Assembly (NCBI RefSeq): GCF_905404315.1
Contig: NC_066282.1
Span: 2,690,501 to 2,754,500 of the forward strand
DNA length: 64,000 nt
DNA from: Leptidea sinapis
Lineage: Eukaryota > Arthropoda > Insecta > Lepidoptera > Pieridae
Direction: 5' to 3'
The notes under the pieces were generated by a model that saw only the letters and a program-made list of their open reading frames with translations, made no database searches and was not told where the DNA came from. A program made the position numbers and the translations under genes. This document shows positions 1-12,900 of the stretch, one piece after another; within the stretch, counting starts at the first letter, position 1; the number at the start of each line of letters is the position of its first letter.

Positions 1-211
1 GTCCTTTATCAAATGTTGTATACTGTTTGATACCAATTATTAACGATAAATCACTATATACATTTTGGATAGAGGCAGAAGCCATGTCCGTATCGATAAT
101 TGTTTTTTTAGGCGCTGCATTTCCTGAAGAACTATCTTCTAGCCGTCGTTTCAAGCCGGTGAGAGCAGGAATATCCGGTGGATCCGGAGGTTCCGGAGGA
201 GAGATCTCCAT
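1..211 (-). CDS. LINE ORF1 (gag-like), 5' part, runs off left edge
   Basis: An ATG at 211-209 opens a minus-strand frame of 70 codons that reaches the window edge without a stop. The start is proline-rich (MEISPPEPPDPPD), followed by a basic patch (LKRRLED) and, near the edge, YTTFDKG. That order resembles the N-terminus of ORF1 proteins of Jockey-type non-LTR retrotransposons, where an aromatic-x-x-DKGP motif precedes the RNA-binding part. The family call is from memory and the piece is short. It lies downstream of the last visible APEH exon, in what should be that gene's final intron or 3' flank. Confidence 0.5.
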   Translation of the reverse strand, partial: MEISPPEPPDPPDIPALTGLKRRLEDSSSGNAAPKKTIIDTDMASASIQNVYSDLSLIIGIKQYTTFDKG

Positions 212-600
212 AGATTAGAAGTTAGTTGCTGTTAGTTAGGTTAGATGTATGATGAACTAATATCTATATTAAAATGTTAAGACCACTCACCAAAATAAAT
301 GTACAAACAGAAAAGAAAACTGCTGCAATAAATTTTACAGTAGGCTGCAGTGGATAAAGCCTTTTAAAAAAAATGGTAACTAAAACCCGACTCACGCGTG
401 ATAGCTACCTTTTTCGAAGGCGTAAAAGTGACGTTTGATAATTTGTCAAATTCAAATATTCGTCTCTGACATTTTCAACTAAGAGTAGGGTTAGGACCAA
501 TAATATCGAAAAATGTTTCGTATTGAATACGTTGTAACTAAGAGTAGGATTCGACACGACTAATGTATAACTAATGTAATATATCGAATATCGATTTAAG

Positions 601-693
601 GAGTAGGCCCCCAGAAAAGTCAACGATAGTTACGATTTTTATCTTAATTAGGCCACATCTGGAGATAGACTGAATATTGGGAACGGCCGTAAG
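601..693 (-). repeat. Truncated MITE, one terminal part
   Basis: This stretch matches the terminal 90 bases of the MITE at 46115-46422, including the end sequence ACGGCCGTTCCCAATATTC read on the minus strand. The other terminus is not visible. It ends about 30 bases before the splice donor of APEH exon 13. The rest of 212-720 holds no recognisable exon on either strand. Confidence 0.6.
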
Positions 694-721
694 TGTATGT
701 TATGAGAAGGTGTGTACATAC

Positions 722-931
722 TTGTTGATAGTCCCGTTACTGGACAGCCTGTGCGCGTACTCCAGTCCCTGGTAGTAGGGCACGCGCTTGTCGCCGGACC
801 CCAGCATGATAGCAGTGGGCGCGCACACTTCATGCACGAACTTCATGGGGGAGCACTGCCGCATCGCCAGTAGGTCTCGATCTTGGACTTCACCACATTC
901 CAGGAATGCACTACCCACCTCTGCATAGCAC
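722..931 (-). CDS. Apeh: Apeh exon 13
   Basis: Acceptor ATTTCAG, donor CAA^GTATGT; phase 2 in, phase 2 out. It encodes WCYAEVG, then APTAIMLGSGDKRVPYYQG, whose Asp (about 667) is the charge-relay acid, then GLEYAHRLSSNGTIN. The remaining 40-45 residues, with the catalytic His, are not in the window. Confidence 0.93.
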
Positions 932-3900
932 CTGAAATATTTTTTTTTATCAAAACAGCACAGGAACTCTATAGTTCCTGTTAATAAAGTTGGCTTGGTT
1001 GCAAGTTTTGATCGTCAAACATCTCAGTCTGAGATCTATTATTAGAGCATACTTAGCCTTCGCTCAGACTTTACTTACGTAAGACTTAGCTACCGGGCCT
1101 TTTACACGCTGCTGTGGGTTGCAGCCCGAGCCGTAGGCGAGAGCGTAAATCAGCCTAATGTCTAGTGAGCAAATTGTTTACGAACTTTTTCAACACACTT
1201 GCGATGAAAAATCAAACATGTATTGCATAAATCGTTCAAAAAAATATGAAAATTATGGGAAATGGCTCACAAGTTATTTTTTTTTTCACGCGGAAAATGT
1301 AAGCTGATTGATTACACTACTACGCCTACTTCAAAGTTATAATTTTAATGATTTTTATAACAAATTATTGTGAATCATAAGTAATTTGATAATAATAAAT
1401 GTCTTTTCGTCTTAATAAGGGACACATTAATTAATTCCAAAAATGTAAATAGATATTTATTATAAAAAACTGTATTACCCGGTATATAACCCACTCATAT
1501 TTACTTAAATTTGTAGGGATAATTCTATTTTGCACTAGTGTGTAACATTATTATGCACGTGTGTGTTATAGTTCGGATTATGGCCCTCAAAACGATGTAA
1601 TAAGGCTCACAATACGAGCAAATGTGTTGAAAAATATATTATTGAACCTCAGTCAGATCTTGCAATATAATATTGTCATGCGATAAAAACGATCCGTTAT
1701 AAAAACTTCAATCGAGCAAGTCTCTACGGATCTAGAGATAAAACGACCATATTGTGTGATAAATGAATGCTAGCTAAATTTACAGAATGTAAGTACAGTC
1801 AGCATCACAATAAAGGGGTATGTGATATATTATTTAAGATTGAATTTAAATTTCTTTTAACCGGAACTGTTGACGTATTTTCGTAATCCTTATTCATGTG
1901 TTGGTTTTACATGTTGCCTTTATGTTATGTGACGTCAATAATATCAGAAGTAAGGCGATGCAACTAGCACTATAAAATATGATTCATTCTAAAACTCACC
2001 CATCTGGATTGTCAGCATAATTGACCTTAGTCGCAAGATCTACCAACGGATTTCGCAACACCATAGCCTTAAACATTTTCGGGTAACGTCCAGCTAAATG
2101 CGTCACGGTAAAACCACCGTAACTACCCCCGTATAAGACGCATTGTCCCATGCTCCCACTAGTGGCAGTTTCTATGGCCAGAAGGCAGTCTTTTACGTCA
2201 TAATCGCCGATGTGACCGATAAGGCAGCGTACATTCTTGTCTCCTTGTCCCGTTGAACCACGGAAGTTTATTTTGAGAGCGCGAAAACCTGGACCCGATA
2301 ACAAAAACTTAGAGAATAAAATTGAAAGATCCCGTGTCAAAAATATGTGCATCACTGAATATATCTACCCCCTTATTCACAATAGTCTGCTAACTTAAAG
2401 CATTGCTAATTCTCACTCTGTCTTCTTCTATTGACCTAAGTCAGAATGAGAAAAAACACTCCTTAGGGGCTGTTTTAAGTTAGCGGACCATTATGAATAA
2501 GGGGGTTATAATATAAACACATAATAAAATATGCCATGAGTCGTCCATTATTGCTTTTTATTAATTATGGGTGATAAAAGGCATTAAAACAATTATAATA
2601 AACTAAATAGTTTTTACACGCGTTTTATTAGCTTCACATGTATGTTTGTTTGTTTGTAACAGACTCATTTCGGCGCGATTTTGACCCACTTAAAACGGTC
2701 GGATTTCGTTCAAACTTCGTAGATTTATCGAGGACCGATGACAATACATTAATTTGATAAAATTATTCCATTGTTCAATTTGCAAAATTAGATTTTGTTA
2801 ATTTATTATAATTTTCATCTATCGTCGATAAAGCAGGAATTACTTTTAATTTTAAATTTCAACCATTATCTTTAACCAAATTTATCTTATATTAGAAAAT
2901 TATTGCTACAATGCAAAATAGTTTATAAAAACTAAAAAGTATACTTTTATAAACAAACCAAACTAAAAAGTAGGAAATATTTTCTATTTTTTTAGTTCGT
3001 TTTTTTTACTACTATTTTTTCGAGTAGGTATTATTTTAAGAGTTTTATATAGGTAATATTCATAATTGTCATGCGTATTTATATCTAACATTTTGTACTC
3101 AAAATAATAAGTTTTAAATTTTTACAATTGCGTACCTACCTACCTTCCAATTTATTACTTAAAGGTCTAGACACCTATTTTATTTAGCTAGCATTCATTT
3201 TCTAAGCTAGCCAATCTATCACCTTACAATACAAAATTAGACCAGAGCCAATATCTCACCAGTCCGGAATATCTGATGTATTGACCATAGTTGCTATGTC
3301 TATGACGGGATTTCTTGTGACGGCCACAGAATACACCTCCGGGTATTGTCCACTCAGATGGGCCACCAGAAACCCTCCATGCGATCCGCCGTACAGACAG
3401 ATATTCATGTCCTTAACGGGGAATGACTTTAGGACCTCGTCAGTAGCGAGTTTGCAGTCTTTGACGTCCGCTTGACCGATTCTTCGCGGAAGGAATTTGA
3501 CCGTGGCATTTCCGGCACCGATTGAGCCTCGATAGTTCACCTGCACAACCGCGAATCCTGGAAATTAAATGGGAGTTTTGGACACGGATAATATCCTTAT
3601 CGCGGGAGGTTTTAAAGAGTATGACAGGCAAAAAAACCGACGTGAAAAAAGTAAAGTTAAAGTTACATCAAAATTTTTTAATAATAAAAATCAAATTTAA
3701 AAATACGAAAAAATAAATAATAATTAAACAATAAAGGACAACACATGCAACGCTGAACGTATTAATAAATAAATAAACATTAAATTTCAAGTCAAGGCGA
3801 TAACATTTAAAAAATTTTTGGTAAGTATATAAATTAATTGTAAAATTCAATGAGAAAACAATTATAATGCAAAATGTGAAACAAATAATAATGGCCACAA

Positions 3901-6900
3901 ATTTTATTAATCATAGAAGTGGCATATCACTTATAAAAACATAAAAAATTGTTTAGATTTTCAAGAGCGACATCTCGTAAAAAAATTTCTAATATGCAAA
4001 TATTGGGGTTGAGCAGGTTATCAACTGTAATGTAAACCCTGTAGCCAGCCACACAAAACAACCTGAGACTTAAACAAGATATACCAGGATTCATGAACCA
4101 TACGACTGGAACGGTTGGCTCATTGGAAAAGCACTCGGACGGAACCAGAGAGGTCGCAGGTTCGAGTCCCACATCGTTCATAAACTTTGGTCACAAATTT
4201 AATTTAATGAAACATATATTTTTGCGGTTGTTTGTTTTGAATTGAGATATCTACCATTTTTAAGATAATGATTAGCTAACTCACCTATCAAGCAGAAGAA
4301 AGCAGTCTCCAGCGAGTAAGAGTCAACGAAGGCAGAATGCGGCCCACCGTGCGGCCACACGAGCATCGGGAACACGTCCGCCTCGTCCGGGTGTGTCACA
4401 ATGGCCGTGAACTTTTCTAGAGGTGATAAATTAAATATAAGGAATGATTTATTTATTAATACGGCTTTACTCTCGTTTTATCGGTGTGGATACCGACTAG
4501 TTTCAGAGCAGTCGGAGGTGGAGGAGGTGCTTCATCAGGGTGAGTGTAGTGGGTTCGCGATAACGTCCCACCTCTTACTGCGGACTTGAGCTCGTAAGTA
4601 TAGAACCCATAGTGCTGATGATCACGTAGTGGATATTGTGAGTATATTTTGTGCAACCGTGACACAGTGTCAGTGATACCGTGCCCTGTTTTATTCAAAT
4701 TCAAATATTTTTATTCAAAATAGGATGTGACATTACTTATTAAAAGTCAAAAAAACTACCACCCATTCCAAAAAGAATGCCTCAGACCTGAGAAGAATGG
4801 GCGCAACAAACTCAGTGGGCTTTTTTTTTCATCGAATAAATATGTTTACAAAGTAATATTGTACAATTAAACTTATTATTTAATAGCCTGAGGGCGGTCA
4901 CTCCATTCCCAATCTGTGGTATCATTAAGAAAGTCATTTATGTTATAGTAACCTTTACCACACAAACGTTTTTTAACAATTCTTTTGAATAACGTAATAC
5001 TTTTTTTTTTGAACATTTTCTGGGATCTTGTTGTAAAAGCATATACATCGCCCCACAAAAGACTTACTAACTCGACTTAGCCGAGTAGTAGGCATCATCA
5101 GTTTATGTCTGTTCCTGGTGTTAACATTATGGTTATGACAGTTTCTGGCAAATTCACTTATGTGCCTATGAACATACATTACATTATCAAGAATATATTG
5201 AGAAGCAACAGTCAAGATGTTAATTTCTTTGAATTTTGCTCTCAATGATTCTTTAGGACCTAGGTTATAAATAGCGCGAATAGGTTATAAATAGTTCAGC
5301 CGCGCACTACGAGCACAGCAGTAAATTTTGTTTATAAAATTTAATTTGTATAATTAGTCCCAGAATATCACTTTAAATATAACAAGTTGTTTAGATTGTA
5401 ACCTTCAATCAGACCAGAAGAATGTGTATGCAAAAAAAATGTAACTCACTTATTTGATCTTCAGATTCCTTATGTTCAAGTTTAAGATGATTGACTTTCA
5501 GTTTGGCAAGTCGCTCCGGTATCAGATCCGGGTCGTTCACTCGCTTCCAATCGACGGTGTGCTCGTGCCCGGCTTTGGGCAACTTTGCGACGTATAACTA
5601 CAACAATTCATTTTATTACAATTTATAGCAGGCCTGTTAATGTGCTTATTTCTTGATAATCAACATTTATTTGTTCTCACTACTTGATACCAATATACGC
5701 CTCAAGATATAGTACAGGATCTATTTAACATCTGTATAGATTCATTCATCATTAATTCATTCATCTTACGGTTCGTATCATTTGGTTTTAAACTAAGAAA
5801 GGCTGACCGTTCTTGCTCCTATTGATTTCATAGACCCAGGAATATGCTCAAACCCTCCAGAAAATATATTTAGTAAATAGATGCTCATTAACAAATCAAT
5901 AAAAAATAAAACCTAAACAAAAAAGCAATTTTAAATGAATTTAACTTAACGATGTTGTGTACAAAGTCGCAGTTCCTTTCTGATTTTCGAATCAATGATT
6001 AATGTCTCGAATTATCTACATCAATAACTTCGAAAGCGTCTCTTTGAAAAATATGGCTTTACATCACAATATTTCTATAACTGCGTGCCTACATAAATAA
6101 TTAAATTGACTGTGTCATGATGTATTTTTTTTATTAGGTTTATTTACAATCACTTTCAATAATACACACAAATATAAAAAGTAGAACTAATAACTAGGAA
6201 CTAAATGTAGTGATTAATTACAAATAAACACAGCATGCACAGAAGTAATTAATTTTAGGTATTATATACAATAAGATACAAATTAAACGTTTTTTTTTAA
6301 TTAATAAATGAGTTATACACAATTACATCAATTTTCCAATTATAACATTATTAAATATTACCAATGATGCTGCAAATGGTCTTGCGGAATTTGGCTAAGG
6401 AATCAGCAAATATGTCAATATCAGCTACGCTATAAGAATTTAAAATTTTACATAATCGTGGGACTGGGGAATTGGTACCTAGGATCGTTCGACTATATAT
6501 CTGTGGCCTGGTGCCAATAGGACCAATATCAATAATCATTATTTTCTTAGCGGCTTAAGTATACTGCAGCCCTTTTATCATTTTTTTTTTACTTAACTGT
6601 ATGAAAGCGCACACTACATTGGCCTTTTTTACATAGTAACTTTTGAAAGATTGTTAATAGACTAACGCCCTTTTAGCACAAAAAAATATCATACTTTTAC
6701 AATAAACTGGCATTACAATCTCGTTTCATACAAAAACGTACTTTGGCCCTTTTAGCACCAGGCCACAGATATATATATATTACTTTAACTTTGAACATCA
6801 ATTTACCTGCGCCGGAGTGGTGATGCTTGAGAAGGAAGCCAGTAACATATCGCCGTTAGCACAGAGGATTGTGGTTGATCCCCGCTTTTTTCGAGATATA

Positions 6901-9900
6901 TCCACCAACTTTCCGCTAGCTGTTAACAAAAAAAATCTGATGTTGACTGTACATAAAATGAATGAGTAACTAATATAATATTACTTATAATAAATTTATG
7001 TATGAATGGGTGGTGCATTACCCCATCTAGAAGTCCTACATACATATTTATCTAATTATAAGTTGCTTCAAATATTGGCTGGATGATCTTGTAACCGGGA
7101 GGTCTGCTTGATGTGTTTTTTTATAATTATTATTTCCTTTAAAGTTAAAGTTATTATATATTTTATTTTATGAAATGCTCACATAATGCCTCTATTTATT
7201 TACGGTATGTGTGGATTGATGCATCTACTATACTCGATAACTCTTGTGTTTATAAGTATTAATTTACTTTTTTTTCTTTTTTTGACTTACTCATGTAAGC
7301 CTTTCAGTTTTTGTCATTTGAGTATTTTTGTTGCGTCACTTTGCATATATTGTAATTAAAATGATTTGTAAAGCAACTAAAATGTAATTCTTGACTTAAA
7401 AGAGTGGCAATGAGTTTCTTGCTACTTCTTCTCATTAGCTCAACCCTTTACGAAGTAGCGGTAAATTTAATAAGAAACAATATTTTTATATTTTTTTTTA
7501 CATTCATAAGTGTCATTTCTGTGACCTACATAAAGTGTTTTTGAATTTGAATTTATTGCAAAATAAAGCAATAACAAATTACTTTAAACAACATCGAACC
7601 TGACCAAATTGCAGCAAGTATTGATATATTTTTTTTTATGAAAATAAGGGACGAGACGAGCATGACGTTCAGCTGATGGTAATTGATATGCCCTGACCAT
7701 TACAATGCAGTACCGCTCAAGATTCTTGAAAAACTTAAAAAATCTGACCGGCACAATAATTGCGATCGTACCTTGAGGCATAAGATGATAAATCTCATTT
7801 GCCCAGTAATTTCGCTAGCTACGGTGCCCTTCAGACCGAAACACAGTAATGTTTACACATTACTGCTTCACGGCAGAAATAGGCGCCGTTGTGGTACCCA
7901 TAATCTAGTCGGCATTCTATACAAAGGAGCCTCTCTCTGGTAAATAATATTTACTCTTTAAATTTCACTTGAAAAATTGTGCAAACATTTCAATCGAATA
8001 TTTCAGCACTACAATTTGTTTTCACAACAAGTTTGTAAGAACGTGCATAGCTTACAATTGGAGCCCCGGGCTCAGCGCTGCGAACCCACTCTCTCCCAGG
8101 CGCCGTGAGGTCGCCGATTATACGGGTTGCAGACCAAGAGCTAAGCTAAGTTAGTTTAGCTTAGCTCGCATAGCTGACGCAGTTCTCCATACTTGTGTGC
8201 AGACCGCAAACTATGCGAACTAAGCTATGTGAGCTAACTAAAATATGCGAACCTAAGTTAGTTGTGTATGCCGATGCGCAGCTACACGAGCTAAGCTAAG
8301 CCACTTCCCCGCATTTTTTTTTATGGAATAGGAGGACAAACGAGCGTCCGGGTCAACTGGTGTTAAGTGATCACCGCCGCCCACATTCTCTTGCAACACC
8401 AGAGGAATTACAAGAGCGTTGCCGGCCTGTAAGGAAGGGGTACGCGCTTTTTTTGAAGATACCCATGTTGTATCGTCCCAGAAACAAGGAAGCTCATTCC
8501 ACAGCTTTGTAGTACGTGGAAGAAAGCTCCTTGTAAACCGGACTGTGGAGGACCGACACACATCTAGATGGTGGGGATGATATCCTAATTTGTGGCGTGT
8601 CGTGCGAAGGTGGAATGCGGCGGCAGGAATCAGGTTGAACAGCTCTTCGGAACACTCCCCGTGATAAATGCGGTAGAAGACACACACTAGCTTAGCCTAG
8701 CTTGCTTGGCATAGCTTAGTTTTCGGTCTGCAACCGGCTTTAAGAGTAGTTAGTAGTTCACCACGCATTATGATGAACAAAATTTTCATCTATTTTCTAT
8801 TTTAACGTTATTTATATAATGATGTTATATAGAATAGTGATGTACATAATGTCAATACTCAAAACAAACATAAACTCGCTGTTCCATCTACTAGGCTCCG
8901 TAAAATTGCTAAACCTTTTAAATTGGATTGTGTTTTATTATATAATAAGCTCTCAAATGATATTAAAATATTACGAATTAATTTAAATGTATCGTAAAAA
9001 ACATTAACATCTAAGGCCTATTATAATGTGAAATATTATTTGAATGATAAAGATAGTTGGATTTAATGTTTCTAGATTTTGTTAATGAATATTTATACTC
9101 ATTTGAATACTATTGTAACTTTTGCACTTCATCCTGACTTGCACTAAATAAGTTATAAAGTTTAACAGTGAATAAAGATTTTAAGCTATTGCATAGCTTC
9201 TACCGCGGGCCTTGAGCGTAGAGACCGAATCCAGAAATTCCGTAACGAAAATAACCTAAGACCCCACTTACTAGATCTATATAGATATTTCGCCACGGTC
9301 ATTACAGTTGCCGTGGAACAGCGGTTATCACTTAGCTTTTTGGGCAGAAGGTCCCAGGTTCAAGCCTCGGGTACTTGATTTTTTTTAATTTTTTTTTTTT
9401 TTTAGTTTGAATATTATGGTAAAATAAAACGCATACGAAAGCCGTACCAATCCGTCTAGGTATATACCAAGTGGTGGCGGTTAGTTATGCTTTCCATGAT
9501 TTTGAAGAGCAGGAAGATTAGATAAAGCAATAGGCCTTTTACATATATAGAAACATAGCGACACTATGCCGGCGACGACCGGTATAGCCGAGTGGTTAGC
9601 GATCCTACCTACTTAGTAGGAGGGATTCGAGCCCGGGACCTCTAGCTTAGGCTAGAGGTCCCGGGCTCGAATCCCGGTAGGTGCAAGCATCAAAGTATCA
9701 GCTATAAAGACTTTAAAACGTTATTTGCTTCAAGAAATTGACATTATAATCACAGATTTTTTCTGCGTTCAGAAACGACCGAGTTTTATAGCTAAAATGA
9801 AGTAGATTTTGTACAAAAAAATTAACAAAAAAAACAACCAAATTCAAAAACACAATTCGAAAACAATAGATATAAAATGCACTAAAAAGTATAAAAATAA

Positions 9901-12900
9901 TTGCGTATTTTTATACAATCTGATTAATTAATGTTATTCTAGTTACGATTATTGTTATTTTCGAGTCGGTGTCAGCCACAATAGGTTTGTAACTTCATAC
10001 ATAGTTATATGTGAGATGTGCTTGAGTCGTGAGGAGGCGAGAGCGGGTCGCAGCGGAAGGACACTAAATGAGCTCTTTTATATCCGCGTCCCATGAAATG
10101 AAGCGCTGTGATTGGTCGGCTGTTGTGACGTATTCACCACCAGGATTTAATTCAGTCTCGTGCCAGAGTTTGGCGAGTCAACATCTCCTGAGGATGAGAT
10201 GAGGACTAAAGAAAACTCAAAACATTTGGATAGTTATGGATTTCCGCAATGTAACGTCTACTTCAATAAATTTTCTTGGCAACCCTAATTGCACGATTAG
10301 CAACTGTTCTCAAAGTAGCTCGTATCTCACCTACTTCCAGCACGTAGCAACGAACTTCGTTGACGCTGACTGTACTAAACACAACCCTGCCGTCGTTGCT
10401 TGGCTCGCACCGTCTCGGCAGGCTATGTGCGTACACGCCATAGAACGACTCTCCGTTGATCAGCGGCGTGCTCGTGTCAACTATATCGACAACCACACTC
10501 TCGACGCCATCATTTCCGATCGCCGGCTTGTTGGACACTATTTCATTGAGCTGGAATTTAATTAATAAATTTTTACAAACATATTTAGGCAAAGATATGA
10601 AAAAAAAAATCAAATTTCTGTATTTGCTATTAAAATGTGTACAAATTTACTTATAATCTACTTATTAAGGCAATTTACAATTAAGTCTTACAGTTAAGTA
10701 ATTATATGTAGGTCTCAGAAACTTATTTCGACAACCCTATCTACGTGTCGAGGGATAAAACTTTTTTATCCTTAAAACTAATACATATGATCCCGGGTTC
10801 GAATCCCGGTAGGTGCAAGCATTTATATGATGAATATGCATGTTTGTTTCCGATTCATGGATGTTTAAATGTATTTATGTATGTTTAAGTAAGTATATTG
10901 TATTAAATATATCATTGTCTTGTAACCCATATAACAGGCTATATATGCTTAACTTGGGGCAAGATAATTTGTGTAAAAAGAGTGTCAATATTATTATTAT
11001 TATATGTTTTATGGGGGAAAATCCAGGCTATTTGCTATGAAAGCATACTCTATGTAAATACTACTTAATAAGAGGCGGGCTGCCTAAGTTAAAATTGAAA
11101 TTTAGTTTAGTACTAGCTGACCCGGCAAACGTTGTTTTGCCATATAAAGTATAATTCACGCGATAGTTTTATAAGTAATAAAATATTGCCTATATTATAG
11201 CCTGTACATCATTTTGTTCTATTGTCAATAGTATTTGCAGCGCACGCAAAAATAGGTTTTCGATTTTACACCTTGTGTTACAAAATAGCAATTTTATTAC
11301 GGATCCCTAATTTTGAAAAAAAAAACATAGCCTATAGCCTTCCTCGATAAATGGACTACCCAACACTGAAAGAATCATTCAAATCGGACAAGTAGTACCA
11401 GACATTAGCGCGTTCAAACAAACAAACAAACACTGCAGCTTTATAATATTAGTATAGATAAAACGACAATAGCACCCATTTGACATAAGTTTGAAATAGT
11501 AGTAAATACAGTATGGTGATTGCCGGAGTATAATCCGGCTAAGTTTGAAAGCGAACAGTTGTCTCGCATTTCTATATTTGGGTCGATAATAATAATAATC
11601 TTTATTTGCATTTGAATAATGTCAGTTTAAAAATCGGTCATATTTTATTTAGATTACGTTTCTCTTATTCTACCTACAAGGCATGCAAATATATGTAGTA
11701 TAAGATTTTATTTTATACAAAATTGAACCTAACCATTAAGTATTATAAACTTAGCAAAACAATTATAATTCTAATAAAACAGTCATATTCATGTCAGATT
11801 TATATGTCAATTTTCCTTAAATTTAAATAGTCATTTATTGAAAAAAACAATTTTTTACTAGCCGTGTTTTTAATCTATTCTTAAGATTACATGTCATGTC
11901 TTTTAAAAAAATGGTCGGGTAACTTATTATCTAATATATAAAATTCTCATGTTGCGGTGTTTGTAGTTAAACTCCTTCGAAACGGCTTGACCGATTCCCA
12001 TGAAATTTTAAGTGCATATTGGGTAGGTCTGAGAATCGGACAACATCTATTTTTCATCCCCCTAAATGTTAAGGGTGGTCCACGCCAACTTTTGTTTTAA
12101 TATTTTCGACATTCTTTTTTAAATTTATTTGATTATGAGTCAGCATAAAAAATACATACAACTTCAAATTTTCACCCATCTACGATCAACAGTTACTTTT
12201 GTATCGCTATTTTAATATCTGTACTATAATATTATAAAGCTGCAGTGTTTGTTTGTTTGTTTGAAGGCGCTAATCTCTGGTACTACTGGTCCGATTTGAA
12301 TGATTCTTTCAGTGTTGGGTAGTCCATTTATCGAGGAAGGCTATGTTTTTTTTTCAAAATTAGGGATCCGTAATAAAATTGCAATTTTGTAACACAAGGT
12401 GTAAAATCGAAAACCTATTTTTGCGTGCGCTGCAAAAACTATTGACAATAGAACAAAATGATGTACAGGCTATAATATAGGCAATATTTTATTACTTATA
12501 AAACTATCGCGTGAATTATACTTTATATGGCAAAACAACGTTTGCTGGCTCAGCTAGTATATATTTTTATCGCCATGTAATGAACATTTTCTTCGCAGAG
12601 TGGTGGAATTGAGTCTGGACAATAATTGATAATTGTTGTTTTAATATTGATAAATAGAAAAATGAAAAAATGAGATTTTACTAGATACATTTTTAATAAA
12701 TTTTTGATGTTGTAATTTTGACTTGTTTTAAAAAAAAGCTAAAAAACCTGATAACTCAAAATTGGTGCACATGTTATAATACGTCGAATTACCTTTACCC
12801 TGTTTCCTACTAATAACTTCCCGTGCGTCCGTGAAGTATGGGATGTCTCTATGCCAACGGCCAATGCCTGATAGGCTTGCCCTGCATATTTCAGTATGGC

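Noticed and set aside
212..650. Search for the last Apeh exon with the catalytic His
   Set aside because: No in-phase frame with an acceptor and the expected His motif was found; the exon is probably left of the window.
4100..4190. Candidate tRNA gene
   Set aside because: A and B boxes and an acceptor-like stem are present, but the T stem has two mismatches and a related fragment occurs elsewhere; treated as a SINE head.
4456..4704. Minus-strand frame containing THPDEAPPPPP, next to Apeh exon 11, which also has THPDEA
   Set aside because: Similarity stops after six residues, there are no matching splice phases, and the surrounding sequence looks like a dispersed repeat; not a duplicated exon.
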